Shown: positions 1-15,000 of the stretch, piece after piece
How positions within the stretch are numbered: the stretch's first letter is position 1
Layout: the number at the start of each line of letters is the position of its first letter
Source of the DNA: Pararge aegeria
Lineage: Eukaryota > Arthropoda > Insecta > Lepidoptera > Nymphalidae
Length of the DNA stretch: 64,000 nucleotides
NCBI RefSeq assembly: GCF_905163445.1
Contig: NC_053180.1
Location: 19,582,701-19,646,700, forward strand
Direction of reading: 5' to 3'
Notes under the pieces: model-generated
Database searches by the model: none
The model's input: the letters and a program-made list of their open reading frames with translations, nothing else
What the model was told of the DNA's origin: nothing
Program-made: the position numbers and the translations under genes

Positions 1-19
1 GGCCGCAGGGACCTTTGCA
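1..19 (-). CDS. ADAMTSL exon 21, cut by window edge
   Basis: Only six codons are visible, CKGPCG, after acceptor CCCGCAG. Joined in phase to WAVGPWSK of exon 20, this gives WSKCKGPCG, a correct TSR WSxCxxxCG. It begins exactly like exon 4. The residue before the second cysteine is Pro, so there is no O-fucosylation consensus. Confidence 0.65.
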
Positions 20-3000
20 CTGCGGGCAACACTCATTATATCTAACCTAACATACAGAGCACAGGTGTTACGTTAGAATGAGAAGTCGTAGTCCAATAGG
101 CTGTCATTCCTTCTTCGATAAAAATCTACAAAGTAAATTTTCTTTCAAGCAACAATTAAAATTAATCCAATAATAAAACAGCTTGAATACCAAGACCATG
201 TGGCGGAATATTAATTTCTATAGGGGTTCGTTTATTGTTTATCTTCTGTCTGGCGTGTGAGTTACATAACATTTTTAGATATATTAAGTATTATTTGTTA
301 TTATTAGAATATTGCATTATTTGTATTATTGGTTATATACGGAATAGCATAAGATTAATATTGATATGGCATCGTGTAAAATGCAAAAGGTTGTAAAGTT
401 ATTTTTTTTTGTATTTTTAATTTGAATAATCATTAAATTAATTTATTAAATAAGGCAGCTGTTTTAGTTATTTTCGTGACATCACCTGGACTAGGGTTTC
501 AGCTGAAAATCAGCGCTTAGTATCTTTATGCCTGGAGCCTTTTACTAGGTTGTGCCACACATTACAAGCTTTATCCTGGCGCTTCTTCTATATATGTAAT
601 GGTAATTCTATATATATATAAAAGAGAAAGTGTGTGGATATGTTCCGTATAGGCTCCGAAACGGCTGGACCGATTTCAATGAAACTTTCAGGGAATCGCC
701 GGATTGACCTGGCAAGTAATCCTGTAAAGTTTGGTGACGATCGGAGCACTCCTATTTTTGAACTGTCAAACTGTCAAATACAGCTTTTATTTACTATGAT
801 GATATTCTATTGTTGGGTGTACATGGGTGTAGATAATGATCTTCACCCGTTCGAGAAGAGAATAGAAGAGAATGAATACGGAGAGAAATAAATGATTTAA
901 TATATTATGAGACTTAAATTAAAAATTTAATGATGTAAGTTTATTGTTTAAATAAAATAAAGCAAAATCTAGCCCGGCGAAGCGGGCTGGGTACGCTAGC
1001 ACGTAGTCTGGTAGCACCTAAAATTACTACCTGCTCATTAGCACGTCGTAAATTGTAATGCGTTGAATAATGTTTTAATAAAGATATTTCTTTCTTTCTA
1101 TCTGTCCAACTGTGGATTGGTAGACTTCACACGCCATAAAGAACATTATAGAGAACTCTCAGGCGTGCAGGTTTCCTCGAGATGTTTTCTTTCAATGATA
1201 AAGCTAATTTTGAAAAGTTAAAGTAAAATGCCAGGGATTTAACTCAGCCCACCAGAAAAGTGGGCCGAAGTGTTAACGACCAGACTACTACCACTCTAAC
1301 TAGTACAATAATGTAATCTTTCCCTTATTACATCTTTGTACAATATCACTTTTACCTTACAGTTGCCACTGTTAGAAGTATTGCAAAATTCAAAATTCAT
1401 TTATTTCAAGTAGGCCCAGCTTATAAGCACTTTTAAAACATCAAGTCAGTCTGTAGTGACTCTACAACCGTATAAAGGAGCACATACATATTGCACAAAG
1501 TCAAGTTCTTTCATATCATACCCATATTAAAGGAGTTATGAAATAACATGTAATCCGCCATTTTGTAGTGGCGGCCATCTTGGACCGATTTTAATCAAAC
1601 ATTGCTAAGAACAATCCCGACCAAATCATCTCTCAAAATAAAAAAAACATACTATACATTCCTTCTCGTAGAAGAGAGGGAGTTAGAGCACACATCTCAT
1701 CTTTTCTCTTGTTAGTGATACTGGGGGCAATGGCGTAGTGTGTTTTCCGATTTTCTAATCGGTTTTAACCGGTATCATAAACTTGATGCTTGTCATTTGG
1801 CGCCATTTCTATTTCCGTGGCATGGTATCGGTTTCAAGCTTAGGACCACACAGAACATAACGCTCACCGCTGCCGCAGGAGATCGTTACACACTCTTTGG
1901 ATGAGTCCCATAACGATTCTAAGAAATGCGTGTAAATTTTCGATTGTGTTTGTCAATCGGGTTTTAAACCCGTTTTTTCTTCTTCTTTTTAGAGGCTTTT
2001 GTCATGCCTGCACGGCACAACATACTTTGCCAATGTCGCGTAGATAACTTGAAGAAAACATGACGGAAGTTGATAGGTTTTTCATGAGCCTTTTGAGGAT
2101 CTTCCGAGTTAGATTCGTAGCCGTACTTTTCTTTGTACATTTAATATGTTCTTAGGAGCCATAATCAATTAAATATTCCACACGCACCTGCTATGTCCAA
2201 ATCGATGAAAATCAAATTTCACATTTTCATACGTTTCGCTTTAACTCACCATGTACTGGTCTAACAACATTGCAGTACCTACTTGTTGCTAACTTGCTAA
2301 GCTTATAATGTGACACCGTAGCTCTCGTAGTGCGCTACGCTGTTTAAATCTCGTCGCACTAGACGTAGCAAATCCGCATGTTATTTGAGTTTTCGTGTTT
2401 ATTCGTACACCGTAGCGAGAATGTTTACATGCTACGAAATCGGATTAAATATTATGCCAAGTTCGAAGGCGCTACTTCTAATGCTAACTTATTTGAAGCT
2501 GCCTGAGAGCTAGATTTCTCGTAGAACTGAGGCGATTATACAATGAAGTGATGAATGCAGCCTTTATAATAGGTAATTGTCTTCTACGTGGGCTTCAAAT
2601 ACATCTCGTTAAAGTCAAAAGCAAAGTCAAATATTTCTTTATTCAAATAGACACATAGATGGCACTTTTGATGCGTGCATCACATGTAAAATATGACATA
2701 GAAGTGAGTTGATGGCGATAACTAAATTCTTCAACTTAAAACATAAGCTACGAGGGATCCAAAATTAGAGATAAGCTTGTGCACGTACTGATATTGTATA
2801 CTTTTTTTTTGGAACTTATATGTATGGATCCTATAGTTTTTAACTCTTTTTGAATCTTTGTTTTTATATTTTTCCGTATACCAACGGGACCCTTACAATA
2901 AATCTCCGCTGTCCATCCGTATGTCTATCAGCAATACAGCTATTTTATAAAAAGTAATGGTTGGAATTTTTCACAGAATGTGTGTCTACCACCATTTTTT

Positions 3001-6000
3001 ACAAGAAAGAAAGAAAAAATCGTCTTAAATAGTGATAACACTATCACTGTTTATTATCACTGTCTTTATTATCATTTGTGTAAAATGTTACATACGAGTA
3101 TGTGTAATAAATTTGTTTAAAAACATAATGTGTGACAAAGGAGCTGGCTCAGTATAGCTGCATAATACAAAGCTCAGCACTGGTTTTCAGCCAGTTATAA
3201 TAACAAAATAAAAAAAGGGACATGACATACAAGAAATGTGTTATGTTTTGTGTTCTCTTTCCGAACACAATAATGACAGTACTCTGTAGTGTTTTATATT
3301 GCATGGTGATACGGAACCCTGCGTGTGGGAAATGCTTTATGTTTATATTTTAAAGGCGAGTGAAGTCAATCCGAAATTATGACCTGTTGTGTGCCGTGTG
3401 GTGCCTACCATCAACTGAGATCACCGAGCCGTCTGCCCAGCGTGGTGATTATGGGTAAACCCTACCGTTGTCTAGCCATGTGTCTAGCAGTGAACTGCTG
3501 TAGCCTATTGATTGATTGAACTAAGCCAGGATTGTAGTGCCCTGATGCCAGTAAAGAGATGATGAAGTTCGTGGCTCACCTTACTCCAAGGTCCAACAGC
3601 CCACACTGGCTTGCAGGTCTGTGACTCTCTCTTGGTCTTGTCAGGGTGTCTGCTGTACACGCATGACGCATCGGGCACCACCGTCCCGTTTTCAGCCACG
3701 CACTCCACGCGCCGACGGACTATAGCTGTAGAAATACCAAAGATTCCTGGACTGGGATTGGAAACTACATTTTTCGTTAAGCATATTCAGTGACCCGCTA
3801 TTAGAATAAAATCAGTCTCAGTTGTCAATAAATGATGCCATTGTAATAATGAAAATGAGAAAAAACATTATGCAAAAAAAGTTAAAACTTTTAATTAATT
3901 ATTTAACTAGCACGTACAAAGCAGTCCGTGCTTTTTTGTAAAAAAAATAATCGTGCCACCAAAAAGTAAACTCAATTTATTATTATTATTAAACTCTTTA
4001 TTTGTATACCAATATAATAAAAACAGAAAGATAAAGAAAGAAGTAGAATACATGAGGCGGCCTTATCGCTTAATAGCGATCTCCGCCAGGCAACCTTCTT
4101 ATTAGGAAAAAAGAAGAGGACAAAAGACTGCAGGTGGTACAAATTTTTAAAATACGTACATGCGAATAACTACTTACTAATACATGTCTCAAAGTACATA
4201 ATATAATTAATAAGTATAAAAATAAACTAATGTGCTGACTATGGATAATACAATAATACTAAGATTGTTAAGTGTTAATAAACGTTTTGTTTTCATTACT
4301 AGTTTATGGCACTATGACTGCCTCGTTGGTCTTGTTAGAATGATTAGCTATGACAACAAGATCCTGGGTTCAATTCCCGAGTTAGGAAATTAGCGGTGCC
4401 AATCCCTGTGCCTCGGAGGTCAGGTTTAACCGTCGGCCGCAGTTATTATCAATAACTTGTGACAACAGTTTTTAAAGTCCACCACCCTGCATTGGAACAG
4501 CGTGGTGGTTCTATGCTCTTAATCCACCTTTCCTATGAAAGAGAAGGCCTGTTCCAAGTAGTGGAACGCTAATAGGCTGCGGATTATGATGAAGATGACT
4601 ATTTTTTGTCAGTAATCAAAAAGTGAGACACAATTGCAATGTAAATATATAAATAAACTACAACAATATACACATCACCGTTTAGCCCAAAAGTGAGCGT
4701 ACCTTGTGTTATGGGTACTAAGATAGCTGATGAATATTATTATGAATATCTTTGTAAATAAATACTGAAAATTTACAGATAAACATCCATACACTAAAAA
4801 CATTCATGTTCATCACACACACATTTTTCCACTTTTGGGAATCGAACCCAAGGCCTTGGACCTAGAAAGCAGAGTCACTGCCAACTGCGCCAGTCGGCTG
4901 TCAAACCATATTATTAATACTTCATCATCATCATCTCAACCAATTGACGTCCACTGCTGGACATAGGTCTTTTGTAGGGAGTTCCACAATGCACCGTCAT
5001 GGGCCGCTTGCCTCCAACGGCTCCCAGCTACTCGCCTGATGTCATCTGTCCACCTCGTTTGGGGCCGACCTACGCTGCGTTTACCGGTGCGGGGTCGCCA
5101 TTCCAGCACCTTAAAACCCCAACGTCCATCGGTTCTCCGAGCTATGTGCCCCGCCCATTGCCACTTCAGCTTCGCAACTCGCTGAGCTATGTCGGTAACT
5201 CTAGTTCTTCTACGGATCTCCTCATTTCTGATTTGATCACGTAGAGATACTCCTAACATAGCTCTCTCCATCGCCCGCTGAGTGACTCTGAGCCTTCTTA
5301 TGAGACCCATAGTTAGCGACCATGTCTCTGATCCGTAAGTCATCACTAGCAACACGCACTCTTCGAAGACTTTAGTCTTCAGGCACTGGGGGATTTTGGA
5401 GAAGATGTCACGAAGTTTCCCGAACGCTGCCCATCCGAGTTGGATTCGGCGGTTTACCTCTTTCTCGAAATTGGACCTACCTAACTGGATCGTGTGTCCT
5501 AGGTATATATACTCGTCTACAATTTCGAGTGCAGAGCTCCCAATAATTATTGGGTGGAGCGGAACATGAGCGTTAGACATAATTTTCGTCTTGCTCATGT
5601 TCATACGAAGGCCCACCTGTTGAGAAACTCTGCTGAGGTCATTAAGCATCGCATTAAGGTCTTCCAGAGTCTCTGCCATTATGACTACATCGTCGGCAAA
5701 CCGAAGTTGAGTGATGTACTCGCCGTTAATGTTGATGCCAAGCCCGTTCCAATCCAGAAAATTAAAAACGTCCTCCAACCCTTTAACTCCTCCAAATCTT
5801 TGTACGAATGGAGAAAAGAAAGCCACAGCCCCTAGTCCCCGGCAGCCCCGCTATTCCTGGCTCTTAATACTTGCAACCATATAATTAACTACATTATTAA
5901 AAGCCTACTTGGGGCCGAAAATTGAAATTTAGTTAGGTAATCTCACCAATTCCACTCGGCGAACATCGCGGCAGTGACCAGGCCGAAGTCCTCCAAGTTG

Positions 6001-9000
6001 CGCAACCGTTGCTCGCACAGTCGCGCAAAACAGTGGGCGCTGTGAGTCCCCTCGATGTACAATCATCGGTCTCAACTATCTTTGTTTGGTTTGATATTTT
6101 ATGCTAGATGGACAAGAAACATTTTTTAACAAAAAATTAAAACTGAAATGAATTATAAGAGTTTTGATAAAATCTAATTTTCGTTACTTCTCCATGTTGC
6201 ATTGAAAGAAATAAAGCACAATATAAGCAAAATATGCTTTTAGATTTTCACAAATCCTTTAGTTTCTATAAATTTCCTTCCAGGTCTACAAATAGTGCTA
6301 TAGTAGACAGTTTCATTGAGTTTAGTTTAATAATTTGCGTACAACAATATTAGCACAAATAGTTTGTTGAGAATATTTGTTATTATTAACAAACTCAGCA
6401 AGTTTCGGGTGAGCACGTAACATATTGAAAAATTTCACCCAAAGTAATAATTAAATATGGCGTATAATTAAAATTTTCATATTCGTGTAATATTGGAAAA
6501 GTTCGCCGGGGCTCTTGGTACGAATAGTTTCACAAAGTTTCTTGGCTTGGAAATTTCTATTCATTAAATTCGAATCTGGATCAGCTCTGAATAACAGGCT
6601 TAATGAAAGCAGACGTGAAGCTAACATGAACATTTTTCTAAAGTTTTGAAAAGTAGGCTCAATTTGGAGTGTGGTGAATAAAAGGAAAAAAAATCTATTA
6701 AATTCGGTCCTGGAGCAATTAGTGAAAATACACTACATCTAAATATAAAAATAAAATTCAATGAAACCAAGTTTATACTGCTTTTATGCGATTCTGATTT
6801 AAGATTCAAAGGACGTGTTAATGGACGGGCCATTTGTACTATAAAGGCCAAAAATTTATCTGATCTGTATAGAGCCACAAAATATTAGTAGCAAGGATGA
6901 TATTAAGAGCCTTGATTAGTTCATCATTGTTACGTCCTATATTGTCTATGCAGAAATAAAGTTAAAGGCTTTTGTACAGAGCATGTGTTGATCAGAAGCT
7001 ATCTTTAAAAGTGGTCAAATAATGCATTAAAATTATTAAAGAAATTTTAGACATAGAAATAAAAAACGACGGTAAAAACTAAGAGCCTTATAAACGTCTA
7101 ATATTTAAGAAATCTAATAAAGATGCAAATAAATAAAAAAATATAATAAACGTCGGAATAATTCATTAATGTACCCTTGTAATACTTACTTGACAAACTG
7201 CACCTCTAATTTGGTGACCGGACTGACCACATTGGCCACTACACGTTGACCATTCTGTGGTCATCCATACGTAATCATTTACATCTGATGGTGGTATCCT
7301 AAAAACATGATAAAAGCTATTTTGACGCTTCGAATTCTATTTTATTTTAATCATCTTATAAGATTGAAAATAACTGTCAACTTGTACTTAATTAATAAAT
7401 ATTACCAGTTATCTGTAGACTCGGTTGTTAAATCAACCAAATCTCCAATCCCTTCTTTAAGACTCTCCATTCTATCTTCTTCAATAGTATTTCTATTAAA
7501 ATCTTCATTAACGATAATGATATCAGAGTCATCGTCTTCTGGAAACACTATCTGTTTATCTTCAAGGTTTACAATTTGTGCTTGGATCGGGTTCCCGTAG
7601 TTTTGGTACATAATCACTGGATCAACCATTCTTTGACCTCTTGAATTCCCAATGCGCTGGAAATTCCAAAACATCTGAACATATCAATTAAAAATGTCCT
7701 TGAACTCTTGAGGGTTATCTTTTTGATAAAATATTAGGTAAAATGATTTATGTTACTTAGAGACTGCATGCCTAAAATGCAATATATGAATTTAAAATTT
7801 TATAAAAACATGAAGGCGATTCCTTGCGATGTTCTGCGATTTAAATTTTAGCTGGGGTGACAGTTATTGTATTTTTAAATATCGAACAGGGAAATTCTAT
7901 TTATACAACCTTACCATAATATCTATTAAGTTCTACAACAATTCTATACACAATGTTTACATTATTGTAAAGTGTACAACACAAGTACCCTGTTAAAAAT
8001 AAAAGTGGGAAAAAATCAATCAAATAATACGTAAGGGAATTAGTTACAAGATTATTTTCTCCCTCCTTCCATGATTAATAAAAAGATTCACCAAACCTTT
8101 TGATAAAGTCTTATACAAAAACCACCAAGTCAAGTTCCATGAATACATGCGATGATAAAATATGGAGAATAATAATTGAATTTCGTGTCCCATGATCCAT
8201 GCTCTATTCTGGTAACGGCTCACCTGTAGTTGCATTACTAGGTAATGTAGGCACGGTAAAAGCCTAGAGGCACCGTTCCGTTTTGGCGGAAGCATCTGAG
8301 ATGACACTGCAGTCTTCTGTAGATATTATCCGCGGCAGCGTGCGAAAATATATGTTTTTAATTTAGTGTTGGACAAATCGTTATGATAACCGATGAGTAT
8401 AACGAACAAAAACTTTTTCAAGAACTATAAGTAGACACAAATTATACCGTGATTGGTTTAGCTTATCCAGCCTAATCCCCCCATCCCCTGGCTCTCTATG
8501 AACTGGATATTATGCATTATAGATCCAAGTTGTTAGTAGTCTGATTGGATGGCCAACTTTGAAGGCCAGGTGGTTAGATTCCGCGTTTACTAATTCTATT
8601 TTCTCCTGAGGGTGGGGAACTTCTACAGCTATTGATAACCTAAGCTTCAATCATTTATTTATGTGTTAAGTACCAAAAATTAAAACTATCGTAAAAACGG
8701 GCAGGCCACCATGTTTTTACACAAGCCTGCTATCCCCATATTGGAAAAGAGACCTCTATCCAGCATGTATTGCAGCATTAATTATTATGCTTATAAATTA
8801 GAAAAATATAAGAATAGACCTTTTCAATATAATTGTAGTATAGCACCATTAGTTGACCGTATAAAAAAATTATAATTCAATTTGTTAATTGTCCCAAATT
8901 GACCTGCAACCTGGAATCTCTAGAGTATCGAGAAGATGTCAGAGTCCAGAGAGTTGCCTGCTAAGATTCCACCATCTCTTGACTCTTACCGAACCTCTTG

Positions 9001-12000
9001 CTGTGAAAATCAATGCATACCCAATACCAACATCCGTGATGCCAGATTATTTCTGTTACATTCTTTCATCTACTCCGTTTCCTCAAAACTATGGGTTGTT
9101 CAAGGGGCGGATAAATTTTCTCAAAAACCGGCAACGCATTCATGGATCCTCTACTACTACATATAATGTTCATGGATGGCGGTAATCACTTAATGTATTT
9201 AAAAAAAATAAGCATCAATTACTACAAAAAAAGCCAATTTGTAAATTCAATACCAGCAAATTCGTGTTTGTTTTAAATTGAATACCACTACTTAGTTATT
9301 CATAATTAACTCTTCGTATTTATAACTAAGATTATAATAAACATGAAGTAAATTATGAATAACAAATTAAGGTAATCAAGGAAATAAAGGAAGTCTGAGT
9401 AGATTTAATAATGGAGATGTTACTAGCTTATATGAAGCTACGCGATTTGGATAGGAATAATTTATCGATATTTTTAAGTACTGTTTTAACGATTCATGTC
9501 GGGTAACGTATTACAATTGTGTATGTGTGTCAGTTACAATGATTTGCTATCTACAGTGATCCGGCTAAGTTCAACAATAAAATGGCAGTAAACTTTATAG
9601 CCGTCTTTTACGATCTAATAAAATTATTATTGAATGTACATTATATACTAGGGAGCACTAAAGAAAAGGTCAAGGGTTCGGAGGGACTGAAGATTTTTTT
9701 TTAATTTCATAGTATCATGATAAATTGGGGAAATGGTTTTCTAAAAATGTTTCTTTTTACATTTTAATTTTATTCTTTCTTTGTTTGTTATCACGATATT
9801 GAATAACAAAGATGATATATAATTACTATTACTGACGACGAATAAAGTCAGAATTAAGAAAAACAAAGCAAACAAAAGTATGATTTCAAAGTTAATAGTA
9901 AGTAGCTTTTTCACGTAATTTACGTTAACAGCCTCTTGTGAGGCTCACATGATTATTTGGGGGAACGCATAGTTCCAGTAGACTATAGTTTTGGAAATTG
10001 TGTTATTATTTTGATGGGATTTTGAGAGAAAGAAAATAGAAAGTGAGTTTTAAATCAAAATAATTTCATAAATTTTATGGCAATGTTTAAAATGTATCAG
10101 TTGCTTATACAATATATTTTAAAGTTAAGCTTAAGTTTTTAGATGTTATTTGATGTCTGTTCAAAAAAAGAATGAGATACTTTTCATAGTTCAGCCTACT
10201 CTTCTTTAGACACAGTTTGAACTGTGGAAAGTTTTAAGACTGATTGTAGAATATGATCACGTCTTGAAACTTCGAGGATGGTTGTGTCCATTGCTCACTG
10301 AGTGACTAAACTTCTTATGAGGCTCGTATTAAGCGACCATGTTGCTTTATATAATAAACCATAATAATGAAGAATAGCAGGTGTTCTGCTTTTATAGTCG
10401 TCCGTTTGTGAAGACGCTTGTTACATCAACTGCATAATATACGTGTCAATCTTGCATGACGTTTCGGAATGATACCAAGAAGCTTTCGTAATTATAAACA
10501 CCTTCAACTATTTGGGACTTTTATCCAACACGTATATGTCAGCCCCATCATCCCTTAAGTAATAACAAAACTTAGTAATATTGGATAGAAGCAGGCGTTA
10601 CTTTGCGGAAATCCATGATATATTATCAAAATTAAGCTTAATTTGCTATACTCCGCGAAAAGCAGGAGAATTTGTGTGGTGTAATTTATAATTTCTTCAA
10701 TCCTTATACCCCACACCAAACAGATCTTCGGCAATATACCCTCTACGCACGTTTCGCTCCGAAACCGGAGCATCATCAGGAGATGTTGACTTTACAATGA
10801 ATAATTGTTAAGACTTAACAATTATTCATAATAATTTTCATTTCATAATTTATAGCAAATTAAGCTTAATTTTGATAAAACTTAGTAATTAAAATAATAC
10901 CTACTATTTTAAAAATGTAATAGATACAACCTGCCTACAGAAAAATATCTATACAACGCACAAGAAAATTGCAGTTGTCGGTTTTTTATTCCACTACAAG
11001 TTAGCCCTTAACTGCAATCTCACCTGGTGATAAGTGATGATGCAGTCAGATTGGTAGCTGGCTAACCTGTTAGCGAGTATGGTAGTCATACCCCTAATCG
11101 GTTTCTACACGACATACATATATAGTATGTATTGAGTGCTACAGTATAGCAATATATAAATAAATTGAATGGAATTGAATTGAAATAAATAAAGATGTTA
11201 GGTAGTAACTTATTATATATAAGTATGCACTAATTCAAAATCTCAGTTACTCGAAATAAAAGATTACTATCATTATAACTAACTTCTCTCATAAGACATT
11301 GGCGAGACAACATAAACTTATACTCAACAATAGTTAAAATATTGTGTTGTAGAGTAGATAACAGTTAAAGATAATGGGAATAAAAGGTTTTGAGTGCATA
11401 CATTTTTTATGATCGATGCTCTATCTGGATATTTGTATACCTGGAAAATATTTCCATTTCGTTGTAATACAGAAATTTCAAGCAACACCTGGCTTTGCTA
11501 TTTGTATTGAAAGAATGCAAACGTATATAACGTTTATTGGAAAGGAGAGTACTAAGTAAGAGTAGTAAGTAATCTTGTACCTTGGAAGAGTCGCAAATGT
11601 GACGTTACTGATAAAACAATAAACACACGGACTAAATTGTGAGCGAACGCACGTTACTCATAATCCTTAAAAACAATATGATACGTCACATATATTAAAT
11701 CGAGGACAACCCTGACCTAAAAGACTCGTGTAGAATTCGTTTGTTTTCCTTCAAGTATTTTATAAGAAATTTCAGAGAGAATCAAGAAAATCTCTTAAAG
11801 TCTTTATAACACCAGGCATGCTTTCTGCTTTCCAACTTATTCTATATTCATTCCTCGTAACGGAGATTTAGTATTTTCATTTGTGTCGGAGTTAAAATAC
11901 TTCGTGCCGATATTACGTTCGGTTATGATAATTTTTATAGTGGCAATTTATTGTCAATTTGGTGATCTAGACCGGTTTTATTGGACGGAGCTATTGTTAT

Positions 12001-15000
12001 GAAAATGTGGTTTAATATTGGTTTTCGATTTATACGCCTAGTTTGTGAAATTGCTATTAATATAGCATTGTTTTTATAATTATTCATTCATGCCAGTCGC
12101 TATTGTAGTATAATAATAATGAACCAACAATATAAAAGCGCAATTTTTTGGTAATATCACGAAATACTATAAGTGACTTAATTATTAGAACATATGAATA
12201 AGACGTTATCATCGTTTTTACAGTGAGATGATGAGCGCTTCTTTCTTTAAAGAGATAAATGCATGTTATGTAGACATCGTGATATATCCCATATTCAGAT
12301 ATCAACGTCTTATGCTAGGTCTAAGGGCTCGTATTTCATACGACTCGAATGCTCAGTAACTTTACTCTGCTCTACTTCGCTGCTTTGGTCTTCTCATGAC
12401 AATAATAAGACAAGTAATCTGTACATTTCCTTATCCAGCGTTATGTGGGTTCGGACCAAACGTTTTCTTCAAATTTTAAAACAGACTTATTGTTTTGTTT
12501 TTGCTATATTGCTTACGACCGACCGCCTCTTTAACAGTAAGACCTTCTCTGAGAAGGTTTCTGTTATTATTATTCCCTTTCATTTTCATTTTACAGATTT
12601 TGTAATTCTATAAATAAAAAAGATTTTCGATTCGTCAGAATTTTGTTTCATCGGATTTGCGTTACGCCAGATTTTTGTTTTGATACTAAAATAACACCTC
12701 AAGGTCCGATAGATTAACTGCTCTGCGAGGAGAGGTGTTCAGGGTGTGTTAACTTAAATTTTCAAATTCAGACCGAGAACTTGTTGATAAAATAATCAAA
12801 TACTTAATATTTTTATACAGGACCGAGGAGTCAAATCCAGGATCTGATCCTTAGTCGAAAATCCTAACCAGTAGACGACGAGTTAGTTTGCGATTTATTT
12901 TTATGTTGTCCTTGTACTTTTTAAGCTGGTACCTACGTTGTGAATAAAGTAACTATCAAGTAACAATTTCGGAGCGAAAGGTACGTAGAGGTACATTGCA
13001 GATCTGTTTGGTGTGGAATATAAAGATTGAAGAAATTATAAATTAGACCATACAGATGCTCCTGCTTTTCGCGGAGTATAGCAAATTAAGCTTAATTTTC
13101 ATAATTTATCATGGAATACAGCAAATTAACGCCCACTTCTATCCAATGCTCTAACTTCGTCTGTATTGCTAAAAAAATTGAAATTTTCGAAATTCTATGT
13201 CCCTTGAACGGGATGTTCAAGGGACATTTTTTTTTACATATCATTGAAGTTAAAGTCTTAAAGTTACCATGTCGATTTGTCCATCAACAATTTTTAGTAT
13301 TAAATAGTAGTTTAGTTTAACAACAAATACTAAGATAAAATATTATATGTGTATAGATTATGTATATATTTATTTATTTTTCAGAAACATATATTATAAA
13401 GTATGTTTTTTTCGGTTGGAATTCTCACCTCGTTCTCGTCGTAAATATCCCTTGCTTGTGAGTTGTAACTGGGAGATGCTTTGGTGCTAGTGGTCGGATT
13501 TCCGTACAGCGCGTCCCGGACTTTGTCGACTTTGCCTGGCGGATAATTAATATAACCTTATTGACTGCGACACTGTATAATACGAGTAAAAGAAGATACA
13601 AAAGAAAATTAGGAGTTTATTTATTTATTCGTAAGATACACCAGCAATGAATTGTAATAGCATTCATAGAAAAAAATATGTGTTAGAATTATAAATTCTG
13701 TGTAGTGCCATTAAAATATTAAATTTTAGGTGTATACATCGTCATCGCTATTATCTCCGGTCAAATCATGAAAAAAAAAAACTAAAATTTGTTTCAAAAT
13801 GTTGACCAAAGCTTAAACGTGGAAACATACGTCCGGTTACTTTACCTTTCTGACGACTTTTATAGTTCTTCTTCTGGTCGGGTGGCCGTTGCTCGTGCGA
13901 TTGATCGTCCGACCGTCCACCAATCATGGCGCGGTAACGCCCGTCCGCTCTGTGGACAACAACGCTTTGTTATATATCTTTAACGTTAATTTTAAGAATT
14001 GTGGTTTAGACGTTTGTTTTCTTTTTTTTAAATAACTTTTAGTTCGAGCTATCGGCGTTAACTTAGATGAAATTGCTCTTAGTCCATGTGCTATTTTTAA
14101 AGACCGACAACTTTTCAATATGTAATCCTAGTAACTTTAAAATCAAAAGCACTTTCATAATCTCAATGTTTAAAATCCAATTATAAATAGAAATAAACAA
14201 TTTTAAGAGGATCTAGTTTTCTAGTCTCACAAGATAGAAAAATGAATGTTAAAATGTAAAATGTAAATTGTTGATGTTGGAAAAGAGCAACTGCTGAGTT
14301 TCTTGCCGGCTTCTTCTCGGTAGAATCTGCCTTCCAAACCGGTGGTAGAGTCAATACAAACAGACAGACTTGACGTTTCAAAAGTGCTTATATTAGGCCT
14401 ACTTGAAATAAATTAATTTTGAATTTTGAATTTTTTTGAATTTAGTTATTTCGAGGTGAATTAATAAAGTTTCTAACTGGAATACAATTAATGTGAATTA
14501 TCTGGAGTTTTGGGTCCCCAAAATCATAAATGCCAATGGTACTCCAAATGACTTTGGTCATATTAAGTGTTTATAAATCAATAGCATTATATTTGTCTCC
14601 TGTGATTTCCTTTTCAGCTGTTATTCTCCATCAATAAGCCAGTGTGTTGCATTAGGGGAAGAAACCAAGCAAATATACAGTCCCCTGATCGTTTATTTAA
14701 ATTACCCAAATGCTGGTGGTTTGCCCCAAAATCGTGCCAGCAATATTATTAAAATTATGAGCCTGATATCGAACAAATAGGTACTTCTTATTGGTCTCAC
14801 ACGGAATCGTACTGGAATGCTAAATCGCTTGGCAGCACGTCTTTGTTGAGGGAATGGTAACTAGCCCCAACTAACAAAATTCGTATGTAGGTACCTCACT
14901 AAGTTGGCAGATCTGTCAGCGGTTTTTCAGAAACACATTAGAGATTTCGTAACCCATTGGAGCGAATAACTGGCTAGGTGATACGGCATTAAGGTAATAA

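Noticed and set aside
634..891. 85-codon open frame
   Set aside because: Lies wholly inside a non-autonomous Helitron-like repeat and has no protein motif.
1855..1910. TSR-like peptide TISCGSGERYVLCG on the minus strand
   Set aside because: Exon 20 joins directly in phase to the exon at 1-19, so no exon is needed here. There is no WSxC before it, a stop follows soon, and the block looks repeat-derived.
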